From positions 186,001 through 250,000 of the forward strand of contig NZ_PVNH01000007.1 in NCBI RefSeq assembly GCF_003001955.1: a stretch of DNA of 64,000 nt, given 5' to 3'. A program made the position numbers and the translations under genes. The notes beneath the pieces are model-generated. The model did not search any database. It had not been told where the DNA came from and was given only the letters and a program-made list of their open reading frames with translations. Positions 7,949 to 16,604 of this stretch are shown in pieces; position 1 is the first letter of the stretch; each line of letters starts with the position of its first letter. Origin of the DNA: Prauserella shujinwangii. Lineage in GTDB: Bacteria; Actinomycetota; Actinomycetes; Mycobacteriales; Pseudonocardiaceae.

Positions 7949-7989
7949 GGGGCCTCCTGACCGTCGTGGAACCGGCTACCACCTATGGC

Positions 7990-8053
7990 GAACCGGCTTA
8001 GACGGTTCTACCACAGACGCCCGACGGTATGGAACCTGCTATGGTGGTTCCAT
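7990..8053. promoter_or_regulatory. Paired GAACC/GGTTC inverted repeats at the CGNR-2 promoter
   Basis: Two inverted repeats share the same half-site: GAACCG-N7-CGGTTC (7990-8008) and ATGGAACC-N9-GGTTCCAT (8029-8053). The second overlaps the CGNR-2 start codon at 8052. A further GGAACC occurs at 7968. The arrangement fits an operator through which the CGNR protein represses itself and the divergent epoxide hydrolase. Confidence 0.5.
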
Positions 8054-8627
8054 GTCTGCCGGGTTCCCTGACTTCCGCCTCGGCAACGTGCTGGCGACCA
8101 GCTTCACGGCGACGCTGACGGAGCGTCGCGGCGACGCCGTGGAGCGCATTCCGACGCCGCAACGGCTCGTCGACTGGCTGACGGTGAACGGTCTCGCCGT
8201 GGAGTCGTGCACCCCTGCCCAGCTCGAACTCGCCCGGGAACTGAGGGAGGCCATTCACGCCGCCGCGACCGCGACCGCGGTCCACGACGCGCTCCCCGCG
8301 TCCGCCGTCGACGTCATCAACGACCGCAGCGCTCAGGGCCGGGCGGCGGCGATCCTGACGGCCGAGGGCAACCGGCGATGGCGGCTGAGCTCGCCGTCCC
8401 GCGTGGAAGACGCCCTGGGCGTCATCGCCGCCGACGCGATCAGCATCCTCGCAGGCGAACGCGACGGAAGGCTGGCCCTGTGCGCGTCACCGACCTGCCG
8501 AGCCGCCTTCTTCGACACCAGCCGAAGCCGCACCCGCAGATGGTGTGACATGAACACGTGCGGGAACCGTCAGAAGAAGGCACGCTTCTACGCCAACCAG
8601 CGCCGGAACCCCGGAACGGCACGGTAG
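8052..8627 (+). CDS. CGNR zinc-finger (ABATE-domain) regulator 2
   Basis: A 191-residue protein. The N-terminal part (GNVLATSFTATLTERRGDAV, RIPTPQRLVDWLTVNGLA, ELARELREAIHAAATA) is an ABATE-type domain. The C-terminal zinc finger has RLALCASPTCRAAFFDTSRS and RRWCDMNTCGNRQKKARFYA, including the family-naming CGNR tetrapeptide. Start ATG 8052 follows a promoter region with two inverted repeats. It is divergent from the epoxide hydrolase and probably regulates it. Confidence 0.85.
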   Translation: MSAGFPDFRLGNVLATSFTATLTERRGDAVERIPTPQRLVDWLTVNGLAVESCTPAQLELARELREAIHAAATATAVHDALPASAVDVINDRSAQGRAAAILTAEGNRRWRLSSPSRVEDALGVIAADAISILAGERDGRLALCASPTCRAAFFDTSRSRTRRWCDMNTCGNRQKKARFYANQRRNPGTAR

Positions 8628-8698
8628 TTCGCCGAGTCGCCGAACCGCCGGGTGGTCGTAGGCTGACCCGGCCACGGTGCCGGAACCCGGGAGACACG

Positions 8699-9193
8699 AT
8701 GGACGAGCAGCAGACCCGGATCGAGCTGCGCCCGGCCCGGCCGGAGGACGCGGGCGCGATCGCGGAGATCTGGTGCGCGGGCTGGTCGGACGGCCACCGG
8801 GGGAACGTGCCTGACGAGCTGGCCGCCGCCCGTACCGAGGAGTCGTTCCGGGCCAGGGCGCCGCGGCGGGTCGGTGACGCCGCCGTCGCGGTCGTGGCCG
8901 GTGAGGTCGCCGGGTTCGTCATGGTCGTCGGCGACGAGGTGGAGCAGGTCTACGTCGCCGCGGCGCACCGGGGCGGGGGTGTGGCCGCCGCGCTGCTCGA
9001 CGAGGCGGAGCGCCGGGTCGCCGCATCCGGCCACGACCAGGCCTGGCTCGCCGTCGTGCCCGGCAACGCGCGGGCTCGGCGGTTCTACGAGCGCCGGGGA
9101 TGGACCGACGAGGGCCCGTTCGAGCACGCGGCGGAAGGACCGGACGGGCCGATCACGGTGCCCTGCCGCCGCTACACCAAACAGGTCGGCTGA
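8699..9193 (+). CDS. GNAT family N-acetyltransferase
   Basis: The 164-residue protein shows the GNAT fold order: LRPARPEDAGAIAEIWCAGW, the beta4 strand VEQVYVAAAHRGGGVAAALL with the acetyl-CoA loop HRGGGVA (an R/Q-x-x-G-x-G/A variant), and the C-terminal NARARRFYERRGWTDEGPFE. ATG 8699 is the first start compatible with a full domain. The acceptor substrate is not predictable. The 146 bp after it, before the lipase gene, show nothing recognisable. Confidence 0.85.
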   Translation: MDEQQTRIELRPARPEDAGAIAEIWCAGWSDGHRGNVPDELAAARTEESFRARAPRRVGDAAVAVVAGEVAGFVMVVGDEVEQVYVAAAHRGGGVAAALLDEAERRVAASGHDQAWLAVVPGNARARRFYERRGWTDEGPFEHAAEGPDGPITVPCRRYTKQVG

Positions 9194-9339
9194 GCGGCAG
9201 GCGCGGTCGAGCGCCGATGTGGTGCCGTGCCACGCATCGCCGGGGCGTGGGGTGGTGCACGTCCACATTGACGGCCGCCGCACCCACTGGCGAAGGTACT
9301 GATTGCCCGTTTCGTCCGCGCGCTCGCCGAGGATGCCGA

Positions 9340-10596
9340 ATGCGTCTGCCGAGAATCCTGCTCGCCGTCCTGCTCACGCTGACCGCGGGCCTCGCCCTGC
9401 CCGGCGGCGCCGCGGCCGCGGCGGAACCGTCCTACCTCGTCCGCGAGGCCACCTTCACCACCGTCGCGAACGGCTGGGACCGCGTGGACCGCTACCGCGA
9501 CACCACGAGCGGCTTCCGCGACGAGCAGTACCCGCCCGACGGCCGCGGCGACCAGGACGGCCAGCGCCGCACCTTCTTCGGCGGGGTGGCCAAGCCCTCG
9601 TCGTCGCGGTTCCTGCTCTACTCGGCGCCGGGCTGGAACACCGGCAGCCGGTCGGCGGTGCTGCTCGTGCACGGGGCCAACGACAACCCCGACCGCGCGT
9701 GGGCCAATCCCGGCGAGTCCGGCGACTTCGGCTGCGGCTCCGCCAGCTGCCCGGCCACCGGCCTCATGCAGCAGCTGAGCTCGCGGGGGCACCGCGTGTT
9801 CGCGATCGGCTTCGCGCACAAGCAGGGCGACAACCTCCAGCAGGCCCAGCAGGTCGGCGACGCCATCGCGATCATCAGGGCGCGGCTCGGCGTGAACGCG
9901 GTCGACGTGGTGGGCTGGAGCAAGGGCATGATGTCGGCCCGCATGTACGTCGCGTCGGTGCGCCCGGCCTGGGGCCGCCCGTACGCGGGTGACGTGCGCA
10001 GGCTCGTCCTGCTCGGCGGGCCGAACGGGGGCTACGACTACCCGTTCGCGCACGGCTGGGCGCACGACTTCTCCATCTGGCCCGAATGCGGTGGCACGAT
10101 CAACGCGCCGAGCCCGCACACGCGGATGACCTGCTACGGGCGCTTCACCTACCACCCGGAACTGTCGATCACCCCGGCCGACGGATTCGACGCCTACCCG
10201 GGGCAGCGGCAGATGCTCGCCCGCTGGGACGGCGTGTACGGCGTGAACACCGCGGCCCAGGACTGGTACACCACGTACTACGGCGGGCAGGGTTTCTACA
10301 CCGCGGGCCCCGGCATCCAGGCCGCCATCGACGCCGGTTCCCTCATCGGCCGCATCCAGTCGAGCCCCACCCCGGCGAGTGTGCCCGTCTACCTGCTCGC
10401 CGGTGGGTCCCCCGACGTCGTGGGTATCTGGAACGAGACCAGGGGCCCGAGCGACGGCGTGGTGTTCGTGTCCAGCGCCCTCGACACCACCGGGATCCGC
10501 ACGGTGGGTGGCACCGCGCTGGTCGGCTCGGCGAACCATCTCCAGCTCGGCTGGGCGTCCGCGGTCACGCAGGCGGTCGCGAGCTGGCTGTCCTGA
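9340..10596 (+). CDS. Secreted lipase-like alpha/beta hydrolase
   Basis: The 418-residue product begins with a clear signal peptide (MRLPRILLAVLLTLTAGLAL, cleavage near AAAAAEPS). Downstream are VLLVHGANDNPDRAW (oxyanion region), VDVVGWSKGMMSARMYV (Ser nucleophile in GWSKG) and a late SANHLQLGW (catalytic His). The fold resembles secreted triacylglycerol lipases of actinomycetes. Paired cysteines (FGCGSASCPATG, WPECGG/MTCYG) suit an exported, disulfide-bonded enzyme. It is followed 13 bp later by another alpha/beta hydrolase, probably on one transcript. Confidence 0.8.
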   Translation: MRLPRILLAVLLTLTAGLALPGGAAAAAEPSYLVREATFTTVANGWDRVDRYRDTTSGFRDEQYPPDGRGDQDGQRRTFFGGVAKPSSSRFLLYSAPGWNTGSRSAVLLVHGANDNPDRAWANPGESGDFGCGSASCPATGLMQQLSSRGHRVFAIGFAHKQGDNLQQAQQVGDAIAIIRARLGVNAVDVVGWSKGMMSARMYVASVRPAWGRPYAGDVRRLVLLGGPNGGYDYPFAHGWAHDFSIWPECGGTINAPSPHTRMTCYGRFTYHPELSITPADGFDAYPGQRQMLARWDGVYGVNTAAQDWYTTYYGGQGFYTAGPGIQAAIDAGSLIGRIQSSPTPASVPVYLLAGGSPDVVGIWNETRGPSDGVVFVSSALDTTGIRTVGGTALVGSANHLQLGWASAVTQAVASWLS

Positions 10597-10609
10597 AAGG
10601 ATCGATCCC

Positions 10610-11662
10610 ATGGCCGACCTGCTCGGTGGCATCACCGCCCGCACCGTCGAAACCGACCGGCTGAACGTGCGCGTGCTCGAGGTGGCGGGACGCACCGGCA
10701 CGCCCGTCGTCTTCGTGCACGGCAACGTCTCGTCCAGCCTGTTCTGGCAGCGGGCGATGCTCGACCTGCCCGGCGAGTTCCGGCCGCTCGCCGTCGACCT
10801 GCGCGGCTTCGGCGGCACCGACCCCGAGCCGGTCGATGCCACTCGGGGGGTACGCGACTACTCCGACGACGTCGCCGCGACGATGGCGGCGCTCGCCCTC
10901 GGCTCCGCGCACCTGGTGGGCTGGAGCCTGGGCGGCGGGGTCGTGCTGCAGCTGCTGCGCGACCGGCCGGAGCTGGCCCGCACGGTGACCCTCGTCAACC
11001 CCGTCTCGCCGTACGGCTTCGGCGGCACGCGGGGCACCGAGGGCGAGCTGGTCGACGGCTCCGGCGCTGGATCCGGGGCCGGCGGCGCCAACCCGGACTT
11101 CGTGCGGCTGCTCGGGGAGGGCGACCGGACGGCGGACTCGCCGCTGTCGCCCCGGCAGGTGCTGCTCTCCTGCTACGTCAAGCCACCGCTGCGGCCGGAG
11201 CTGGAGGACACGTTCGTGGAGTCGATGCTCAGCACCCGCGTCGGCGAGGCGCACTATCCCGGGGACACCGTGCCCGCCGACGCGTGGCCGGGAGTGGCGC
11301 CGGGCCGGTCCGGCGTGCTCAACGCGCTGGCGCCCACCCATTTCCGGCTCGACGACCTGCCCACCGTCACGCCGAAGCCGCCGATCCTGTGGCTGCGCGG
11401 CGCCGACGACCAGATCGTCTCGGACACCTCCCTGTTCGACCTCGCCTACCTGGGCTCGATCGGCGCGGTGCCGGGCTGGCCGGGGGAGGACTCCCACCCG
11501 CCGCAGCCGATGATCGCCCAGACCCGCGCCGTGCTGGAGCGCTACGCGGCCGCCGGAGGTCGCTACGACGAGGTGGTGTTCCCCGACACCGGGCACAGCC
11601 CGCACATCGAGCGGCCCGCCGAGTTCGCCGCCGCGCTGCGCGACTTTCTCGGCAAGGAGTAG
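10610..11662 (+). CDS. Alpha/beta hydrolase
   Basis: The 350-residue protein has VVFVHGNVSSSLFWQRAM, the nucleophile elbow HLVGWSLGGGVVLQLL (Ser), an acid in LWLRGADDQIVSD and the catalytic His in PDTGHSPHIERP. This is a complete catalytic triad of the general hydrolase family. A cap insertion (about residues 150-240) probably sets substrate range. No signal peptide is present. Start ATG 10610 follows GAAAGGATCG, 13 bp after the lipase stop. The substrate is unknown. Confidence 0.85.
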   Translation: MADLLGGITARTVETDRLNVRVLEVAGRTGTPVVFVHGNVSSSLFWQRAMLDLPGEFRPLAVDLRGFGGTDPEPVDATRGVRDYSDDVAATMAALALGSAHLVGWSLGGGVVLQLLRDRPELARTVTLVNPVSPYGFGGTRGTEGELVDGSGAGSGAGGANPDFVRLLGEGDRTADSPLSPRQVLLSCYVKPPLRPELEDTFVESMLSTRVGEAHYPGDTVPADAWPGVAPGRSGVLNALAPTHFRLDDLPTVTPKPPILWLRGADDQIVSDTSLFDLAYLGSIGAVPGWPGEDSHPPQPMIAQTRAVLERYAAAGGRYDEVVFPDTGHSPHIERPAEFAAALRDFLGKE

Positions 11663-11672
11663 CCCGGCCCCG

Positions 11673-11835
11673 GCACGCGTGTCCGCGGTCTGCGCACGCG
11701 TGTCGGCGGTCTGCGCACGCGTGTCGGCGGTCTGCGCGCGACGCCGCGGGCATGGATGGCGGACACGGGTACATGGATGGCGGACACGGGTACATGGACG
11801 GCGGACACGCGTGCATGGATGGCGGACACGCGTGC
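11673..11835. repeat. 21-bp-period intergenic array 2, arms inverted
   Basis: The left arm has about three tandem 21-bp units (core GCACGCGTGTCGGCGGTCT). The right arm has four (core GGCGGACACGSGTRC, each preceded by ATGGATG or ATGGACG). The right-arm core is the inverted copy of the left-arm core, so the whole can fold into one long hairpin. It begins 10 bp after the hydrolase stop. A 21-bp period equals seven codons, which produces misleading open frames on both strands (for example repeated MDGGHGY). There are no CRISPR-like unique spacers. Confidence 0.7.
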
Positions 11836-11863
11836 TGAGACGCCGCCCCCAGTGCAGGAAAAC

Positions 11864-11880
11864 TGAGCAGGACATGCTCA
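11864..11880. promoter_or_regulatory. HAIR-like inverted repeat upstream of hsp20
   Basis: TGAGCAGGACATGCTCA is TGAGC-N7-GCTCA. The HspR operator HAIR is CTTGAGT-N7-ACTCAAG, so spacing and half-sites are close but not identical. It lies about 105 bp before the small heat-shock gene. HspR control of heat-shock genes is established in actinobacteria. That HspR acts here is inference. Confidence 0.4.
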
Positions 11881-11985
11881 ACTTTGGGAACAAAGTGGGG
11901 CTCACCTTCGTCGTTACGAGTGGAGGCCCGCCCGGGGGCGGGCCGGACACCGACGTGACATCCGTCTGCGATGGAGGTGATCGTC

Positions 11986-12441
11986 ATGGCACTGCCTGCT
12001 GTCCGTTCTCCGCGCGAGGTGGGCCGTGGGGACCCGTTCCGTGAGTTCGAGGACCTCTACGGCCAGCTCGGCCGCTGGATGAACTCGATGTTCGCCGGTC
12101 TCGACGACGGCTGGCGGAGCTGGTCGCCGCTGGCCGACGTGACCGAGACCGACGATGCCTACGTGGTCGACGTGGAGCTGCCCGGAGTCAAGCGGGACGA
12201 CGTGTCGATCGAGCTGACCGGAACCGAGCTGACCATCCACGGTGAGCGCAAGGAGCGGGAGCGCCAGGGCTGGTTCCGGCACCGCACCCGCCGCACCGGC
12301 CAGTTCCACTACAGCGTCACCCTGCCGCACGACGTCGATGCCGACCACGTCGACGCGAGGCTGGAGGATGGCGTGCTGACGGTGCGGGTGCCGAAGACCG
12401 AGTCGGCCAGGCCCCGGCGCATCGCCATCTCCGGCAGGTGA
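11986..12441 (+). CDS. Hsp20/alpha-crystallin small heat-shock protein
   Basis: The 151-residue protein has an N-terminal arm (DPFREFEDLYGQLGRWMNSM) and an alpha-crystallin domain from about residue 45 (LADVTETDDAYVVDVELPGV, ELTIHGERKERE, GQFHYSVTLPHDVDADHVDA, ARLEDGVLTVRVPK). It would act as an ATP-independent holdase against aggregation. Start ATG 11986 is preferred because a perfect GGAGGTGA lies 5 nt upstream. An ATG at 11971 overlaps that ribosome site. The HAIR-like repeat at 11864 suggests heat control. It heads a stress block with the next two genes. Confidence 0.9.
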   Translation: MALPAVRSPREVGRGDPFREFEDLYGQLGRWMNSMFAGLDDGWRSWSPLADVTETDDAYVVDVELPGVKRDDVSIELTGTELTIHGERKERERQGWFRHRTRRTGQFHYSVTLPHDVDADHVDARLEDGVLTVRVPKTESARPRRIAISGR

Positions 12442-12520
12442 TCCGGCAGCCGACGGCGGGAGCGGCGCCGCGCCCCGGCCGCCGCCCCGCCGCGTCACCA
12501 GCGGTCGAGGGGAGTGAGCC

Positions 12521-13021
12521 ATGACCACGTTCGCGGTACCGCCGGAGGTGGTGAACCCGCCGACACCACCCACCGGCTGGCCCATCGGCGCGTACGCGAC
12601 CTACGAGGAGGCGCAGCGCGCCGTCGACTACCTGGCCGATGCCGACTTCCCGGTGGAGGACGTGACGATCGTCGGCGTCGAGCCGCTGATCGTCGAGCGG
12701 GTCACCGGACGGCTGACCTGGCCGCGCGTCCTCGGCGGCGGTGCCGCGTCGGGTGCGTGGTTCGGGCTGTTCGTCGGTCTGCTGCTCAGCGTGTTCACCG
12801 CGGGCCCGCTGCTGCCGCCCCTGATCACGGGGCTGCTGGCCGGTGTGCTGTTCGCGACCGCGTTCGCCGCGGCCGGGTACGCCGCACTGCGCGGGAAACG
12901 GGACTTCGTGTCCAACACGCAACTGGTCGCGGGTCGCTACGACGTCCTGTGCCAGCCCCGGCACGCCGAGCGCGGCAGGGACCTGCTCGGCAGGCTGGCT
13001 CTGAGCGGGCCCCCGCGATGA
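12521..13021 (+). CDS. General stress protein 17M-like membrane protein
   Basis: The 166-residue protein has an N-terminal 17M-like domain (WPIGAYATYEEAQRAVDYLA, then DADFPVEDVTIVGVEPLIVE) followed by a glycine-rich pair of membrane helices (AWFGLFVGLLLSVFTAGPLL and LLAGVLFATAFAAAGYAALR) and a soluble C-terminus. This arrangement is common in actinobacteria and is often annotated as a general stress or magnesium-transporter-accessory protein. Its function is unproven. It lies between hsp20 and a coiled-coil protein, both suggestive of envelope or stress roles. Confidence 0.75.
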   Translation: MTTFAVPPEVVNPPTPPTGWPIGAYATYEEAQRAVDYLADADFPVEDVTIVGVEPLIVERVTGRLTWPRVLGGGAASGAWFGLFVGLLLSVFTAGPLLPPLITGLLAGVLFATAFAAAGYAALRGKRDFVSNTQLVAGRYDVLCQPRHAERGRDLLGRLALSGPPR

Positions 13022-13046
13022 CGATCGGCCAGAACAGGAGGGGAGA

Positions 13047-13904
13047 GTGACCGTGTCCGACAGCCGCGCCGACCTGGTGCCGCTGCGCACCGACTTCGAC
13101 GTCAGCTGGCGCGGCTACGACCGACACCAGGTGCGGCACTTCGTCGACGGGGTCGAGGACGACCTGCGCCTGCTCACCACCGACCGGGACGCCGCCGTCG
13201 CCACCGCCGAGCGGCTCGCCGCACAGCTGGAGACGCTGCGCGCGGACAACGAGCGGCTGCGGGCCCGGCTCGACCGGCTCTGCCGCACACCGGTCGACCC
13301 GGAGGCGCTGGACGAACGCCTGCGCCGCCGGGTCGAGCTCGCGCAGGCGGAGGCCGCCGAGATCACCGCACGGGCGCAGGCGGAGGCCGAGCGCACGTGG
13401 GCCGCCGCCCGGCAGGCCGCGGGCAGGCTCCGGGGCCGCACCGAGCAGCTCCTCGCCGCGCTGGACGAGCGGCGCGAGGAGATGGAGCGCGAGCACCGCG
13501 AGCTGATCCGCCGCACGCACGAGGAGATCACGGCGCTGCGCCAGGACGCCGAGCGGCGGCGGAGGGAACTCGACGAGGAAGCGGCCCGGCACCGGGAGCG
13601 GATCCGGCACGACTTCGAGACCGCGATGGCCGCGCGCCGGGCGGAGGCGCTGCGCGCGATCGCGCGGGAGCGGGCCGACGCGCAACGCCGGGCCGAGCGG
13701 CTCGTCGCCGACGCCGAGGCCCAGGCCGCCAGGATGGTCGCCGACGCCCGGCGCCAGGTCGACGCTCTGCACCGGGTTCGCGACCAGGTCGCCGATCGCG
13801 TCCGCGCCGCCCGCGCGGCGCTCGCCGACGCCGCGCCGCTGCTGTCCGCGGAACTGCCCCGGCCCCGGGAGGGCGAACCCGCGGCGCTCGCCGCGACCGC
13901 GTGA
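13047..13904 (+). CDS. DivIVA-domain coiled-coil protein
   Basis: The 285-residue protein begins at GTG 13047 (a second GTG at 13053 is possible). Residues 10-50 match the DivIVA membrane-binding head (LRTDFDVSWRGYDRHQVRHF, VDGVEDDLRLLTTD). The rest is almost entirely heptad coiled coil rich in Ala, Arg and Glu (for example AEITARAQAEAERTWAAARQ). Such proteins form filaments or scaffolds at curved membrane in actinomycetes and are sometimes mislabelled cellulose-binding. The role here is probably polar growth or envelope organisation. Confidence 0.75.
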   Translation: MTVSDSRADLVPLRTDFDVSWRGYDRHQVRHFVDGVEDDLRLLTTDRDAAVATAERLAAQLETLRADNERLRARLDRLCRTPVDPEALDERLRRRVELAQAEAAEITARAQAEAERTWAAARQAAGRLRGRTEQLLAALDERREEMEREHRELIRRTHEEITALRQDAERRRRELDEEAARHRERIRHDFETAMAARRAEALRAIARERADAQRRAERLVADAEAQAARMVADARRQVDALHRVRDQVADRVRAARAALADAAPLLSAELPRPREGEPAALAATA

Positions 13905-14007
13905 CGGGGGTTTCACTCCACAGTGGCCTGCGGGACATCTGGCCGACGCCTGGTCAGGGCAGGGTCTTCCGCCGACGGTAGCTCGAACGTCCGGCGAGGA
14001 GGATCCG

Positions 14008-16593
14008 ATGTCCGCAAGCGGCAGAGACGACGGCGACCACGGCAGGCGGTTCGGCAGGCGGCGTTTCCTGGAACTCGGCGGGGTGAGCACCACCGCGCTG
14101 CTGCTCGGCACCGGCGCCGTGCACAGCGGCGCGGCGCACGCCTTCCCACCGCGGCTGGGGAACCCGTTCACCCTGGGCGTGGCCTCCGGTGACCCCTTGC
14201 CGGACGGGGTGGTGCTGTGGACCCGGCTGGCTCCCGACCCGCTGGCGGCGGACGGCCGTGGGGGCATGCCCGCCGAGCCGTTCGGCGTGCGTTACCAGGT
14301 CGCCGAGGACAGGGAGTTCACCCGGATCGTGCGCCGGGGAGCGGTCGAGGCCACGCCCGAACTCGGGCACAGCGTGCACCCCGAGATCACCGGGCTGCGG
14401 CCGGGCCGCGAGTACTTCTACCGCTTCCTCGCGGGCAACGCGGTCAGCCCGGTCGGGCGGACCCGGACCGCGCCGGCCCCGGGAGCCGCCGTCGGCAAGG
14501 TGACGTTCGGGCTCGCATCGTGCCAGGCGTGGACCGGCGGCCGGTACGCGGCGTACCGGCACATGGCCGACGACGACCTGGACTTCGTCGTGCACGTCGG
14601 CGACTACATCTACGAGGGCGGCTCGACCCGCACCCTCGCCGACTTCCGCCTGCTGCACGCGCGGTACAAGACGTCGCCGGACCTGCGGGCGGCCCACGCC
14701 GCGTTCCCGTTCGTCACGACGTTCGACGACCACGAGGTGGACAACAACTGGGCTGGCGACGTCCCGCAGGACTCCACGCCGGACTTCCGCGAGCTCAGGG
14801 CGAACGCGTTCCAGGCCTACTACGAGCACCTGCCGCTGCGGATCCACGCGCGGCCCTCGGGCGCGGACATGACCCTGTACCGGTCCCTGACGTTCGGCGA
14901 CCTGCTGTCGCTGGCGGTGCTGGACACCCGCCAGCACCGCACCGACCAGGCGGACGGCCGGTTCATCGCACCCCGCGACCCGGACGCGCTCGACCCCGCG
15001 CGGACCATGACCGGAGCCGAGCAGGAACGCTGGCTGTTCGACACGCTCGCCGGCTCGCGGACCCGGTGGAACGCGATCGCCCAGCAGACCATCATGGCGT
15101 TCTACGACTACGACCCCGGCCAGGGCGTGAGCATCAACCACGACCAGTGGGACGGTTACGCCGCCGCCCGCGACCGGCTCTTCGCGTTCCTCACCGAGCG
15201 CCGTCCGTCCAACGTGGTCGTCGTGTCCGGCGACTGGCACTCCTCGTGGGTGAACGATCTCAAGACGGACTTCGCCGATCCGGCCTCCGAGACGCTGGCC
15301 ACCGAGTTCGTCGGCACGTCGATCAGCTCGGGGTGCGGCTGGCGGGACGACGTGGCCGCCGCGCTCGGCGCCAACCCGCACGTGAAGTTCTTCGACGGCG
15401 ACTTCCGCGGCTACACGCGGTGCACGGTGACGCCGGAGGAATGGCGCACCGACATCCGGGTGGTGAACCATCCCGCCGACCCGGACGGTCCCGCGTTCAC
15501 CCTGGCGTCGTTCGCCGTCGCCGACGGGGTGCCCGGTGCGCGGCGCCTCGACGACGCGGGCGACGGCGTCGTGGGCCGGGTCACCGACGGCACGGACGGG
15601 ACGCCGCTGGCGAGCGTCGCCGTCCAGGCCAGGGACACCGCCGGCACGGTGGTCGGCACCGGCACCACCGGCGCCGACGGCGAGTACCGCCTGCTCGTCA
15701 CCGAGGGGACGTACGAGGTGGTCGCCACGGCGGGCTGCTACGAGACGGTCACGCGGACGGTCACCCTGCGCGCGGGCACGCTCGCGCGGATGGACCTGGC
15801 GCTGCCGCGCGTCGCGGGTGCCGTCGCCGGCACGGGCAAGCGGCTCGCGGGGGCGCGCGTGGAGGCGACCGAGTCGGACATCGTGCTGGAGAACGCGGAG
15901 CTGGCGCTGGCGGTCGCGGCCGTGACCGAGGACGGGCAACTGCTCGGGACCACGCGCGGCAAGGTGCTGGACATGGCCGTGCGCGGGCACGCCGACCAGC
16001 TGGACTGGATCAACCTGACCTACGCCTCGGCCGCCCAGCCCGACGGTACCGAGGCGTGGCAGCAGGTCAGCGTCCGCAACGAGCGGGTCGAGATCGTCGA
16101 GGACGGTCCCGCCCGCGCGGTGGTCCGCGCCGCCGGCGCGTCCAGCGACTTCCCGGCGCTCGTGGTCGAGACGACCTACACGCTGCGGCCGGACGTGCCG
16201 TGGGTCGTCGCGGAGACCGTGTTTCGCAACACCGGCGGTGACACGGTCTCGGCGTGGGTCGGCGACGCGATCGACCACGACGGCGCGGGACAGCGCAGTG
16301 GCGTCGCGGGCCACGGCACGATCAGCACGCCCTACGGCAGCCCCCGCCGCTACGTGCCCACGGAGCCGTGGATCGGCATGACCGGAACCGACCCGCAGAC
16401 CTACGGCCTGGTCTACGACGCGAACCCGCCCGGGCTGCTCGCCGCGGCCACCGGGAACTGGGTGCTGAGCATGCTGCCCGTGGACATCGCCCCCGGAGCG
16501 GAGTTCACCCTCGCCCGGCGGGTCGTCGCGGTGGACCACGGCGGCGCCGCCGACCCGTTCGCCGTGCTGGCCCGGCTCTACCGCGCGGGCTGA
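14008..16593 (+). CDS. phoD: PhoD-type alkaline phosphatase, Tat-exported, with C-terminal add-ons
   Basis: The 861-residue protein starts with a Tat signal (RRFGRRRFLELGG, then a hydrophobic stretch to about residue 45). Next is the PhoD N-terminal beta domain (FTLGVASGDPLPDGVVLWTR) and the metallophosphoesterase core: GLASCQAW, VVHVGDYIYEGG, FDDHEVDNNWAGDVPQ and VVSGDWHSSWVNDL, all metal-site motifs (Fe/Ca in known PhoD). After about residue 510 come a carboxypeptidase-regulatory-like beta domain (VVGRVTDGTDGTPLASVAVQ) and about 250 residues of further beta-rich sequence, beyond the usual PhoD length of roughly 520-580. It releases phosphate from extracellular phosphodiesters or monoesters. 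I see no clear Pho box. Confidence 0.88.
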   Translation: MSASGRDDGDHGRRFGRRRFLELGGVSTTALLLGTGAVHSGAAHAFPPRLGNPFTLGVASGDPLPDGVVLWTRLAPDPLAADGRGGMPAEPFGVRYQVAEDREFTRIVRRGAVEATPELGHSVHPEITGLRPGREYFYRFLAGNAVSPVGRTRTAPAPGAAVGKVTFGLASCQAWTGGRYAAYRHMADDDLDFVVHVGDYIYEGGSTRTLADFRLLHARYKTSPDLRAAHAAFPFVTTFDDHEVDNNWAGDVPQDSTPDFRELRANAFQAYYEHLPLRIHARPSGADMTLYRSLTFGDLLSLAVLDTRQHRTDQADGRFIAPRDPDALDPARTMTGAEQERWLFDTLAGSRTRWNAIAQQTIMAFYDYDPGQGVSINHDQWDGYAAARDRLFAFLTERRPSNVVVVSGDWHSSWVNDLKTDFADPASETLATEFVGTSISSGCGWRDDVAAALGANPHVKFFDGDFRGYTRCTVTPEEWRTDIRVVNHPADPDGPAFTLASFAVADGVPGARRLDDAGDGVVGRVTDGTDGTPLASVAVQARDTAGTVVGTGTTGADGEYRLLVTEGTYEVVATAGCYETVTRTVTLRAGTLARMDLALPRVAGAVAGTGKRLAGARVEATESDIVLENAELALAVAAVTEDGQLLGTTRGKVLDMAVRGHADQLDWINLTYASAAQPDGTEAWQQVSVRNERVEIVEDGPARAVVRAAGASSDFPALVVETTYTLRPDVPWVVAETVFRNTGGDTVSAWVGDAIDHDGAGQRSGVAGHGTISTPYGSPRRYVPTEPWIGMTGTDPQTYGLVYDANPPGLLAAATGNWVLSMLPVDIAPGAEFTLARRVVAVDHGGAADPFAVLARLYRAG

Positions 16594-16604
16594 CCGGCGG
16601 CGCG

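Noticed and set aside
11284-11838. Open frame with repeated MDGGHGY-like heptads
   Set aside because: It is produced by the 21-bp tandem repeats and the antisense of the hydrolase gene. The heptads follow from the 7-codon period, not selection.
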